Below are positions 24,079 to 35,558 of a stretch of 64,000 nucleotides of DNA, piece by piece. The first letter of the stretch is position 1, and each line of letters begins with the position of its first letter. A model generated the notes under the pieces. It was given only the letters and a program-made list of their open reading frames with translations, had not been told where the DNA came from and ran no database searches. The position numbers and the translations under genes are program-made. Source of the DNA: Narthecium ossifragum (Eukaryota > Streptophyta > Magnoliopsida > Dioscoreales > Nartheciaceae); assembly GCA_963920575.1 (NCBI GenBank), contig OY986965.1:8015134-8079133 (forward strand), in the 5' to 3' direction.

Positions 24079-24350
24079 TGTTGGAAAGTGAGTCAAATTA
24101 GAATTCTCTTTTAGACTCCAAATTAGCCTAATTGATTAGATTAGATTTCATATAATTGAGTTTCTAATCCAATTAGAGTCGTCTCTTCTATAATTAGAGT
24201 CCCACTTTTAAGACTGTAATCTATCTTCTCTTAATTGGGTTTATAAAAGGGAGTGACAGGATTGAGTGGTAGAAGGGGGCGTATGAGAGAGAAAGAGGGC
24301 GGCCTTGTCCGGGAGTGGAAAGAGAGGGGGGGAGAGAGAGAGAGAAGAGA
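24079..24350 (+). repeat. Truncated 3' LTR of the copia element
   Basis: It begins TGTTGGAAAGTG after a purine-rich 'cggtggaga' tract and matches the 13232 LTR until about 24350, including 'tctataattagagtcccac'. A TATA-like 'tttataaaaggg' is present near 24240. It is cut off by the following hairpin-rich repeat. Confidence 0.8.
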
Positions 24351-24384
24351 AGAGAATACAAAGAAAAATGGGAAATTGCTGTTT

Positions 24385-25410
24385 AGTCTAGTTTGCAGAA
24401 GTTTTTTGCTTTCTAGTCTTTTTATAAGATCTTAAGTGTTTTAGTTCATTTTTTGAAAGTTATAAATTTTTTATACCTAAGCTACCCTTCTATTATGACA
24501 GCCACCTTTAGCATTAATTATTATGGATTGGGAATGGGTGGATGGCATTAATGCATGCACCCATTCCCAATCCATAAAAGCTATAGTTTTTTGGATCCAT
24601 TAATGTATTTCCTACTTTAATGACTGGATGCATGCATTATTGCAGCAATTAATGGCAAAAAAATACTTTAAATTAGAAAAAATACTTTAAATTAAAAAAT
24701 TGCTCGAAAAAATGAGAAAAATGGTATAAAATTGTAGAAAAATTGGAATTTTTTTAGGAGCAGCAATTATGCGAAGTAATTATCAATTTTGGTAGTTACT
24801 TCTCAAAATACAATTTTTTCGCAAAGTATCTACAATTTTATGCGAAGTAACTACCAATTTTGAAGCCGCGAAATGTGGCGGGGGACGCCGGTGGCGGAGC
24901 TGGAGCGGACGGGGGACGCCGGTGTCGGGTGGAGGACTTCCCAGTTTTTGGAGGCGGCTGGAGGTGGGAAGTAACTACCAATTTTGGTAATTACTTCCCA
25001 GTTTTTGGAGGCATCTGGAGGTAGGAAGTAACACCAAAATTGGTAGTTACTTCCCAGTTTTGGAGGCGACTGGAGGTGGCTGGAGTTGGTTTTTATGGGA
25101 AGTAACTACCAAAATTGGTAGTTACTTCCCCAATTTTTGGAGGCGACGNNNNNNNNNNNNNNNNNNNNNNNNNNNNNNNNNNNNNNNNNNNNNNNNNNNN
25201 NNNNNNNNNNNNNNNNNNNNNNNNNNNNNNNNNNNNNNNNNNNNNNNNNNNNNNNNNNNNNNNNNNNNNNNNNNNNNNNNNNNNNNNNNNNNNNNNNNNN
25301 NNNNNNNNNNNNNNNNNNNNNNNNNNNNNNNNNNNNNNNNNNNNNNNNAAAGCTTTTCTGTTCCCTCGATGGACACACCCACCCACCTAAGTTATATGTC
25401 TTTCATATAA
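24385..25410. repeat. Hairpin-rich repeat element, copy 1 (contains assembly gap)
   Basis: It shares with 50330-52320 an AT-rich left part (including 'ggatgcatgcatta') and a right part with repeated 'gggaagtaactaccaa'/'ttggtagttacttccc' inverted pairs. A perfect 20 bp-arm palindrome lies at 24521-24577. Its satellite part runs into the 200 N gap. No coding potential. Confidence 0.75.
25149..25348. other. Assembly gap (200 N)
   Basis: A run of exactly 200 N, probably of conventional length, within the hairpin repeat. Confidence 0.99.
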
Positions 25411-26459
25411 AAAAAATATAATTTTTTTTACAAATATTCTCATATCTTGTTATATCACAAAAGCCTCATCACCTTAATTGGTATTAGCAGCCGGCCGCCC
25501 TCCACTCCTAAGGTTTTCACTGCAAAAACGGCCTCCACTATTAGTATTTCACCAAACGGAGAGACATTTTGTAACATTCTGGCAAATAAAATTAGAAGAC
25601 ATGAATACTCTTATCTAGTTTTCCCCGTGTGTTATGATTATATTTGAACACGAAGTAGCTAAATTAGCCAACCAAGAATAATTTTGTTAGAATCTTATTT
25701 GAAGTAGAATAACCATTTTTAGTTTAGTTTGGCAATTGGATTTCGGCTCCGTCTCAGCTCACAGTAAACTAATAAAGAGTCTAATTATAAGATGAACAAT
25801 CACAAGAATGGTCCCAGCTAGCTAGCACCAACTCTTTAATTCCCACGTTCACATATCCAGTCTCTGGACTGGAAACAATCGTGTCACTCAGTCAGCCGCG
25901 CGCGTCTTATCAGTTAGTCAGGGATAATATTGTTTTTTTTTGCAATTCAATGTCACCTTTTCTTTTACTTTTTTTTTTTAACATATATAATAGGACCACT
26001 CTTCCCCCCTCACTTATGCTTTGACTCGGGAAAGGAATTTATAAGGTTTGTTACACACTTTTGTTAGCTAGCTAGGTAGATACTCACACTTTTGTCAACC
26101 CATTTCTGAGTTTAGTAGTATAACTGAGCGTATTTTAGTCGTCTTACTTGGTTAGTAGTACATATGCACGTAGAGTAGTGATCTAGTGATCGATAAACTC
26201 CAAGCATTATAGCCCAACTGCTCCTATAGCCATCCCTTCCTCCTCCTCCTCCTCCTCCTAGATCTTACTCCTCTCTTTAATGCAATCAATACACTTCCCT
26301 ATCTCAACGCTCCTCCCCCTTGTATTTATGTCCCCCACCAGCCGCTTGAACTGAACCCCTCTCATGACCTCTCCTTATATATACACTACCCCTCAACTCA
26401 ACTCATACTACAACAAAACAAAACATTACGCTTCTTCCTATCTGCTAAAAATACCAAGC
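25411..26459 (+). promoter_or_regulatory. Upstream region and TATA box of the CER2-like gene
   Basis: About 1 kb of ordinary AT-rich upstream sequence. TATATATA at 26376-26383 lies 77 nt before the start codon, a normal distance for a plant TATA box and short leader. A (TCC)n tract at about 26238-26259 lies in the proximal promoter. Confidence 0.65.
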
Positions 26460-29376
26460 ATGGTCTCCCCAAACAACGCCGGTGGAGATGTGGGTGTGGT
26501 GCACAGCCACAAGCTGTCCACGGTGGTCCCCGCCTCGGTCACCGGCGAGACCGCCGTGCACGAGCTGAGCAACGTCGACCTGGCCATGAAGCTGCACTAC
26601 TTCCGGGGCGCCTACTACTTTGAGGCCAGTGACTTCGTCAAGGGCCTCGGCATCACCAACATCAAGGAGCCCATGTTCCAGCTGCTCGACGCCTACAGCC
26701 CGGTGGCTGGCAGGATCCGGCGGACCGCCGGAGGCCGGCCTTTCATCAAGTGCAGCGACAGCGGGTTGAGGATCGTGGAGGCCAAGTGCGACAAGACCAT
26801 GGCCGAGTGGCTGGCAGAGACGGACGGGACGATGTCCAGAGAGCGGCAGATGGCCGCCGACAAGATCCTCGGGCCGGACTTGCCCTTCTCGCCCTCCGCC
26901 TATCTTCAGGTGAACCATACCTCGTTTTCCTATATCGTCCTGCATGCATGGTTAATGTTCTCAAAAAAAATTGAGCCTTTTATTTAGCTAGTTAGACCTT
27001 GGGTTTAAGAGAGTTAATTAGTTACAATAATCTCTAGTTAAGAGTATATTTGGAGTTTCTTTTCTGCTTATTAGATAGTATGTATATATGATTCGAGTGA
27101 CATATTAACTTGTTGCTGGACATTTATGTCTAGAAATGATTGTGGATTAATTAAAAGAGACAACTTTTAAGGGCCATATTGTTTGAAAAATCATACACCA
27201 TTATTACATACGCTATGCGTCTGTTATATTAGCATGTAAGAAGAAGAACGACTCCTTTTTCCTCATAAGCTTAACCCACTCGTAGACAATTCAACTTCAC
27301 TCAGCATGGGATCCAGAAGCCTCAGAGACTAGCTTACAGAGACAAAAGATTCTTTAAATGATAGTAAAGCATTCATGTGGAATTCATTGTATCAATTAAA
27401 GAGCCAGACCAGATCTAGTAGAACTTTAAACCAAGCACCGCTGCACCAGTGAGTAGATAAATCTGTATTAAATGGATGGTCCCAATCCAACTTGTGTTGC
27501 AGATGCAGATTGATGAGCAAAAATAATATGAGATTCAGCATAGTGCTTCTTTGTCAGGTGTCCATACCGCTTTGTGAGTTGCATCACATCTCACATCTGC
27601 CCAAATTTATAGATAGGACCACCAGCTCCAGCTTTAGGCCTGCTGTAACAAATAGGTAAGAGACAAGCACAATTATGTCACATAGAAGAACCAAAGAGAG
27701 AAATACTATAGATATAGGTATGGTAATTTGTAGGAGGAAAGATGTCAAGACTTGTTATGATATTCTGAACTGACAATGGAAATGCAAATTTACCTTTATG
27801 ATGAACTTTTGAACTCAATGATAAAACTTGCAGAAGACGGATATGTATACATGAAATTCCATACTTCATTCACTGTATTAAAATAATTTGCACTGAAAAT
27901 AGTCGAAATTTCTCAGTTTGATTTGAGCCAACAACAAAAAGCTGGACTCTGGTGATGAAAAATGATCACAGACTTGTAAGTACAGTGCAAGTTCTGAAAG
28001 CAAAGATATGTTTTCATTTAACATATGCACATTTAACATATGCACCGATCAATGCAGTTAGACCTAGCTACAAGTGAAAAATTAGACAATTGACTCTGGC
28101 AAACAAACCAGTCATGCCAAATGAATTGCATCGAGAAATCCATGCAAAAGAAAACATGTGGCGACTGGCATCCCAATATTAGCAACAATTTTTGAACTAT
28201 CAAATTGATAACCTCGATAGTTATTTTCTGCAGGTTGTTCATTTTATCACTGAAAATCGCATTGATTACTATAGTAAACTGAAGCATCCAAAACTTCAAT
28301 AAATTCATCAGGCAACTACTGTTTGAAGCCAAACAATTAACATTCACGACCAAAGCATCAGTATTCTTCCCTATTTGTTCTATAAATCTGTATTTTTGTC
28401 CTGTTCTTCCAGTTCTCCTCCAATGAATGTTTTATGTTCATATTGATCTTGTCACATTCATGAAGTCAATTATAAGGACTGACAACAACTAAATTTATTT
28501 GGTTTTCATGTTGCACTCTTTTGGTCGCAGTTCACAAGGTTCAAGTGTGGAGGGATGGCAATTGGGTTCAGCTGGGCTCATGTCCTCGGAGATGTGGTAT
28601 CAGCTACAAACCTCATCAACCAGTGGGGACAAATACTTGGAGGCACCCCGCCACCCAAATCTAGAAGCCTCCACAATGCACAAGCTGAAGCCAAGAAGCC
28701 TGCACATCATACACATACCACTGCAAAGCCACTCTCGGTTAAGGAAGTTGAACCTGTTGGAGACTGCTGGCTGACCCCAAATACTTGCAAGATGGAGACA
28801 TTCTCTTACTACATTCCTGAAACCAAGCTGAAGGAACTGCAATATGGGAAGAATCAGCTATTGCCATTTGAGACTCTTTCAGCTATTATATGGCAAAGCT
28901 TGGCAAAAATCAGAGCAGAAAGAGAACCCAGGGTGGTGACCATCTGCAGATCAGCCTCATCTGCTGAAAGGAGCAGAATTCTGGGCAACGAGCACACTAT
29001 AAGCACAGTCAAGTTTGATGCCTCGCCTGCACATGCAGAGCTGTCAGAACTAGCAAAGTTGATAGCAGAGCAAGCAGTGGATGAAAAGAAGTCAATAGCA
29101 GAACTGGTGGACAAAGACAGTGGCAAACCAGATTTGGTTCTTTATGGCACAAACCTGACTTTTGTCAATCTGGAAGAAGTTGACTGCTATGCTATGGAAC
29201 TTAAGGGTCAGAAGCCTGTGCATGTAGACTGCAGCATTGCTGGGGTGGATGATGAAGGAGCAGTACTAGTGCTTCCTGATCCTGCCAAAGGAGGGAGAAA
29301 GGTAACGGTGATCCTGCCAGAAAATGAGATCTTACGTCTCAAGGAACTGCTTGAGATCAAATTTGGAATCGCATGA
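26460..29376 (+). CDS. CER2/Glossy2-like BAHD-family protein, 2 exons
   Basis: Exon 1 is 26460-26909 and exon 2 is 28531-29376, with GT/AG ends, a phase 0 junction and a 1621 bp intron; the product is 431 aa. The start at 26460 is chosen because the upstream in-frame ATG (26364) lies before the TATA box. The sequence follows CER2-type proteins: LSTVVPASVTGE near the N-terminus, LAMKLHYFRGAYYF, GPDLPFSPSAYLQ|FTRFKCGG, and NLTFVNLEEVD. The BAHD HxxxD motif is intact (H167-D171, SWAHVLGD), but the usual DFGWG loop is absent, as in CER2 relatives. Family knowledge: these ER proteins work with the CER6 condensing enzyme to extend fatty acyl chains beyond C28 for cuticular wax, apparently without acyl transfer. 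Exon 1 is much more GC-rich than exon 2. A general BAHD acyltransferase is the less likely alternative. Confidence 0.9.
26910..28530 (+). other. Intron of the CER2-like gene
   Basis: A 1.6 kb AT-rich intron with no recognisable gene or repeat. Confidence 0.7.
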
Positions 29377-31761
29377 AGTATGATTTCTCTGTTGATATCA
29401 AGAAATACTTGTGTAAGCAACCTGATCACAAATGTTTCAGGTCATATTGTTTCAGCAAGAACATAAAAGCTATTTGATTGCCAATATGAATAACAAGGGG
29501 ATTGTTCACTTAGATGCTTAAGACAACAGTTAGGCAGATCAATGGGTTTGGTTTTATAGCATTTTGTATTTTCACGTGCTACAAGAGCTCCAATAAAGAA
29601 GCAAACCTGGCAGCTGCAGGGATTCAGCATGATGCTGATCTGCCTATTATTATGAGAAAAATTGCATCATTTTGTCAACAAGGATAGTTTTTTGATAATT
29701 GCATTTCAAGAATCGAAACAACCCACAATAAGTCAATGTCAATGTAAATATGTTGACAAAATGCTAGAGATCTATGTTACAACATGTGGACAAAGTCAAA
29801 AAGCTTAACAAGAAAAAGATGCTCATATGTGCTTACCTCCTTTCTTCCATTCTAGGAAATCCCAGGTTTGTCAGCATTACCAATTGCATGAAGGCTACAA
29901 AAACCACAGACCATAAAGTACTTTTGTTGACATCCAGTGAATTATACCACTCCTTTCTCAATCCTAGCCATCCATTGGAAACGACATTAAATTGGTTAGC
30001 AGAGTCTCATTGTGAAGTCATGCATAGGGTTCAAAATTAGTCAGTCGCTAAAACCATAGCCATTGTCGCATATCTTTGCAATTAGGCATCGGCGTTTATT
30101 CCAAATCCATATGAGACAATCTTTGAGGATGTCTTTCTACGCATGATAGAGCCATCCAAAGCATTCGTTTTGTTTCAATTGTTCACAACAGAGAACAAAA
30201 TGTTGCAGTTAATTTGGGGCCATATCTTGTTTACATATAGGAAAGCTTATAACCAACATGGATTCATATTAATAAATCTGTCCAGGATTTCAATAACAAC
30301 ATTAGTACGTAGCATATTTGATATAAAGCTCATAATAAGTAAGGATAAACCAATCTTGCATGGATGAGTTAGAGGCCATAGTCTATATTAATGAATAACC
30401 TGCAATTTTAAAAAACTGCAAAATAGTAGAATAAGAAACATCTGGCTTAAATTCAAGTTCAACACAGGATCGATAGCATTACATAGACGACAGCCATAAG
30501 ACAGTTACCAATGACAAACATTAAAGCACACTGTACAAGTTTTAGCTATGGAACCTCTTTCGATTGCCAAATAAACAATATGACAAAGCTATCAATCTAC
30601 GGCTTCTTTTTCACTTCAGCACAACTAATAAGAACAATAAAGCTAGATAATATGGGTACCTTTGCCGTTCAGACATATTAAATTGCAATCTTGTCTCCTG
30701 AAGATATAAATGAGGTATCTCTGTTACTGAGAACCTCTGGTCTCACTCCTTCCACTACACAGACCAAATAAAAACCTAGGGTAAACATTGTCATATCTTA
30801 TTTAAGTTGCTTTATTTAGTAGATACTCCAGGTCCATGAAGCCACATAGCTTTGTAGTTAATTAGAGTTGCCCATCTGCTATGAGCAATTAAAGCTCCGA
30901 GGTAAGGCAGCAACATGCTTCAATAATGCAGTATTCTCTTGTGTAAGTGGTGAAGAGTAGAATGCAATTCTGAATGAGTTTAGTGTCAAGGAGATAAGAC
31001 ATTATACAAAAAGGATATAGCTCTATAAACATCCAGAATACAAGAAAGCAAACCTGCCGAAACAGAGGTAAGACTGTGATTACAGACATCAGCTTTGCAT
31101 GACACCTTGAATACATTGAAAGAAATCAAACTGACATTAGAATCTTTCCATCTATAACCTGATTGCCTTGGATCCGACGAATACAGGGTTGCATCTTAAT
31201 CATAATAAGCTTCATGAATCATTGGAGACATGATTGAGGCACCAAATGCAACATAGTTCTCTGCTGCTTATTGATCATGCTGCAGTTTCTGCCATTTATA
31301 GGCTAGACATAAATTTCAAATCAAACTTTAGCATTTTGTGCAATAGTTTTTCAAGCTGCTTCGCTGTAGGTGAGTAACCAAGAGTTCACAGCCCAAGTCA
31401 GGTCTTCTGATTCAGTATATCTGTTTGACGATGCCCAAGATCACAGGCAGAGAGTTTCAATGCCAGTCTTGACGCATTGTGAATTTATTTACTTACAGAT
31501 GTAGATTTAACAGGAAAAGCACATTCCTTTGTTTGCATCTACAAAGAAACAAAATTCATGATAGGAGACCTGCCAAAATATAGGCAAACATTTGGAGACC
31601 ACAGACGCCACTTTTCTGTAGACTGCTGACTTTAAATAGTACCGACGCGGATTCCCAACCAACACAGATCCAGATAAAGGATGATTTGAACTTCATTCAC
31701 CTTGGATTAAAGTAACTTTGTGAGAAATGAAATGTAATCATGACCGGCAAACTCTTCAGGA
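29377..31761. other. Intergenic region between convergent CER2-like and FBPase genes
   Basis: The two genes are convergent here, so both 3' UTRs lie in this 2.4 kb. No coding domain or repeat was recognised. Confidence 0.6.
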
Positions 31762-33658
31762 TCAAACTTCATATCCAGGATTGATTTTTTGTTGAATGTT
31801 ATCATAACTTTCTAATTCATGCATATCCTCCATACTGCCCAAAAACAAGGGAAGCCTTTGATGCAGCTTCACAGGCTGAATGGAAAGAATCCTATTTTTA
31901 CCATCAGAACCTCTTCCCCCAGCATTTTCCACAAGGAAACTGAGAGGATTTGCTTCATAGACTAACCGAAGATGGTCCCTTGGATTCATAGCCAACCCAC
32001 CATATATGAGTGTACGATGGAAATCAGCTACCAGTGAACAGATATAGCGAGCTGAGTATTTCTTGGGGAGTTGTCCCTTACCTTGTCTGACAGTATCTAT
32101 GTATTGCCTCAAGCCTTCAGGCCAATCAAAATACCGGGCATCATTTACAGAATATATTTGTCCTGGCATCGGCAAAAACATAATTAGCAAATGAGGCCTA
32201 AGATGTGGCATTCACTTTTTTCTATGAGAAGCTTACGAAGGAAAACAATTGTTCTAGTATCTGGCAAATTGAATAAACTATTAATTGAAGTTTCAGCTGT
32301 AACTTTTTAGGCCAACGAGGATATTCTAGAACTTTAAAATGATAAACTGTAGCGAGCGTACCAACCCAAGTTGAAATCACTGGCATGTAATATAACCAAA
32401 TTAACTCAGAGAAAGAGTAGCCGTACCCTGAGACAACTTTTGGCACGTGTTCTTATTGCACCAGTTCAAAGGAACATATGTCATTCAAATGTATCATATG
32501 AAAGATCAAAAAGTTACCGCGGAGTGGAATTTGTATGTGAGGACGTGTAAGAACAAACTCTCCAGTTGAGTGGTCCAATGTAAATGCATGAGTTCCAGAT
32601 CCAAAGCTAATGCAGAGTATGGTGGCAGATGAATACAGAACATAGCCTGCAGCCACAAGCCAGTTTCCACTTTGGAGGGAATTAAGCTGTGCTTTCTCTT
32701 CAATGGGCAAGTGGTCTAATTCTACAAGCCTGTTATATATCCCAAAGATTGTTCCAGTGGGAATAGATGCGTCAATATTTCGAGAACCGTCTAGAGGATC
32801 AGTAACTACCACAAAGGGTCCATCATCAGTTATCCAGACTGGAGCATCATCTTCTTCTGATGCAAAAACTGCAACTTTCCTGGACTTCTGGAGTGAAGAC
32901 AATATTATGTCATTCTGCGCAAGAAAAACTCCTAAACAGTTAGACAACATTACTCGTAGTGGCCTTTTAAAACGAAAATCACAAATCATATAAACAGGTC
33001 AGGAATTCTAATATATTGTTCATTATTTCCAAAAAATCTTAGGTCCCTATCCTCAAGAAGATTGTTTTCCTATTGTACCTCCTAATTCAATCTTGTCAAG
33101 AAATATACATAAACCTAATTCCTCTCCACAATTCTTTCTCCTCATCTCCTTGTCTATCCTCAAAAGGCTTTTTTTTTTATTTATTATCACAGGCAGTTGG
33201 TCATAATGTAAAACCGGAGAGTAAATTTGTCATAATGTAATTCCGAAACAAAAGAATCATACCGACACAATATCGAGCGGCTTGGGAGCGTCTCTGCCGG
33301 ACGCCGGTGACGACAATGCCTGAGCTCCGCCTCTACCGAGCTCGGAACCGAACGGCGAGGCCACTAGGGCTGCAATGCGTTTGCAGGCGTACTGGAGGTG
33401 GCTAAGCAGCAAGGCGAGGTCGTCGGCCACGTCGGCCCCTCCTCCCTTCCCCACAAACTCCATGAGCGTCTGACTGGAGCGATCATCGTCCCGAGAGGAA
33501 CTCACCTTCGGAGACGAGAATGACATCTTGGTCGGCCGAGCGGAGAGGATAGCTCCGCCGAAAATAGAGGGGAAGCAGCGAGTGTGGCAGGAGGGGAGTG
33601 ATGGGGGAAAGGATGAGGGATTTGGAGTGAAGTTGAGGAGCAATGGGGAGGATTGCAT
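31762..33658 (-). CDS. Plastid fructose-1,6-bisphosphatase, cpFBPII type, 3 exons
   Basis: Minus-strand exons are 33658-33263, 32914-32518 and 32162-31762; junctions are GT/AG, phases agree, and the product is 397 aa. The first ~45 residues are Ser/Pro-rich and lack acidic residues, as in a chloroplast transit peptide. FBPase landmarks follow: ASEEDDAPVW, the metal-binding DPLDGSRNID (171-180), then SARYICSLVADFHRTLIYGG and NPLSFLVENAGGRGSDG. It hydrolyses fructose-1,6-bisphosphate to fructose-6-phosphate for the stromal sugar-phosphate/starch route. The Cys-bearing regulatory insertion of the thioredoxin-controlled Calvin-cycle enzyme is absent, so I assign the redox-insensitive cpFBPII class. 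The C-terminus KINPGYEV is complete. Exon 1 is GC-rich. Arg177 replaces the Ser of the usual PLDGSSNID signature. Confidence 0.93.
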
Positions 33659-34569
33659 GTCTGTTGTTGGCTATGGTCCTATGGACTGACTGACCATGGA
33701 GTGGCGGGGGGGCGTTGAGTTGGAGATATGGATGGGATCTTTTTGGGAGGTCGTCGGATGATGAGAGTGACGTGTCCAAAAACGTTTGGCAAATCTTTGT
33801 AGGATGTCAGTAATAATAATACCAATCAAATTTTCTTAAGGATTTTCATCACTTTGCAAGAGTCTCAAATTATAAATAGTTTCTGAATAAGATAAAAAAA
33901 ATGGAGAATGTTGAGAATACCTTCTATCTCACCAATATTTTGCCCAAATAAAAAACAAAAAAAAACTCCGGCTGTATTTGGATCATTGATTTATGTTGGA
34001 TATGCCGCCAAGAAAAATACCTTTTTATGCATTTTATGGACTGAAAATTGGATGAGATTCCAAAATTACTCTTATTGAAAATAGTTTTTCCCCGCTGGCC
34101 ATGGTATGTTGCATAATTGTCATAGTATTTGTATTACGACTCTTTTACCTAATAAACAAATTGTGAAAGTGACGTGTGCATTTGCATATTTTTCATCATA
34201 TTTTAAGGTGATGACGCCGCTGTTAGACTCGCTCTCATTTATGATTTAAGTTTTGGATTAAATGGTTAGAGTTCTTTCACCTATAACTTGATGATATTTT
34301 GAAAAAGTTATGCGCAATCATCTACTTTTGTTCCTACTTATTAAATTGGTTATGCACTGAGATGGACTTATTTGTGTTTTGACATATGGATCACGAATTT
34401 TACAATGCTAAAATCCACTTTGCATTCGGATTTTACAAAACACACTACTTTTATGTTTAAGTTGCATATTTGCCAAATCAATTATCAGACGGCTCTCCAG
34501 CCTGTAACATATTTATGTTGCTGTTGATTTACTGTTTTAGTCATGTGCCACTTTTATTACTTAGTTTTG
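33659..34569. other. Upstream region of the FBPase gene
   Basis: The 5' flank of the minus-strand FBPase gene, AT-rich beyond about 33780. No further gene seen. Confidence 0.5.
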
Positions 34570-34756
34570 GGTCTTTACTTATTGGATTTCAGTGCAATTA
34601 ATGTTATTTGAGTTTGAATCTAGTTATTAGTTTAGCTGGTTGAGTTAGTTCTCCTCTCCTAAACCCTAATTCTTGTGTAGGGATTGATCGATGATTATAT
34701 ATGAAAAGAAAGATGATTCCTAGTTCCCTCTTTAACTTCTCCTCCTCTCTTATTTA

Positions 34757-35558
34757 GGGCATGTTTGGTTGAGTGAATCAGGGTGCATCGCACGAGCAAT
34801 GCACTCTGATCCTACGATCCCCTGTTTGGTTGACTCATGTATCATCTAATGCATGTACCGTATGATGCATTTTGAAGCTGAAATGGTGCATCATATGAAA
34901 CGCGATGCACCCATCTGCGGTGCATTTTCTATACACCCTGTGAACATATTAAAATATATTCAATAAAATTTTGTAAACATTAAAATTATGTGAACATTAT
35001 TTTAATCTCAATAAAGTCATTATATTATTTTAATCTCAATAATATATATAATGTTCACATAATGATGCAATAAAGTTAAATTTTAATATATATTATATGA
35101 ATAATATATATAATATTTAATATATATTAAAGTTTGACTTTATTACATCATTATGTGAACATTATATGAATAATATATATTACAATATTTTCATATTGTA
35201 ATATATATTAAAATTTAACTTTATCGCATCATTATGTGAATATTATATGAATAATATATATATATATATATTATTGAGATTAAAATAATATAATGAATTT
35301 ATTGAGATTACAAAAATGTTTACATAATTTTAATGTTTACATAACTTTATTGAATATATTTTAATATATATTATTCATATAATGTTATATATAAAATTCC
35401 TATAATGTTGTGAACATTATATATATATATAGGATCATGGTGCATCGGCTGATCCAAAAGACAATAAAACACGTGCATTTACTGCCTGATGCATGCACCA
35501 TCTGATACATACATCTTACGATCCCATGCATCACGCGATTCCAATGACCAAACGCCCC
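34757..35558. mobile_element. Tourist-like (PIF/Harbinger-type) non-autonomous element
   Basis: Ends GGGCATGTTTGGT and ACCAAACGCCCC are inverted relatives. The flanks are TTA (34754-34756) and CTA (35559-35561), and the duplicated empty site reads TTTAAC, consistent with a 3 bp TTA target with one substitution. The 802 bp interior is an AT-rich foldback. No transposase. Confidence 0.75.
34935..35390. repeat. Long AT-rich inverted repeat
   Basis: The left arm 'tattcaataaaattttgtaaacattaaaattatg' is mirrored by the right arm ending 'taactttattgaatatatttt', each about 200 bp and imperfect, with internal (TA)n and several nested copies of 'cattatgtgaacattat'. Confidence 0.8.

Larger units (their letters stand above)
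13232..24350 (+). mobile_element. Degenerate Ty1/copia LTR retrotransposon, interrupted by nested insertions
   Basis: The 5' LTR (13232-13807) and a 3' LTR (from 24079, truncated near 24350) share clear homology, for example 'attctcttttaa/gactccaaatta' and 'aggattgagtggtagaag'. A degenerate initiator-Met-tRNA primer site (TGGTATCATAAC, 13810) follows the 5' LTR. Gag, a zinc knuckle, a protease fragment and an RT fragment follow to about 15140. Integrase and most of RT are missing. From about 15140 to 23835 the element is filled by nested LTR insertions, and copia-like sequence resumes to the 3' LTR. Internal stops and deletions make it inactive. Confidence 0.85.

Noticed and set aside
25060..25421. 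ORFs spanning the N run
   Set aside because: They consist mainly of unknown residues across an assembly gap.
26445..26945. 166 aa minus-strand ORF
   Set aside because: It is antisense to the GC-rich first exon of the CER2-like gene; the sense frame has clear family similarity.
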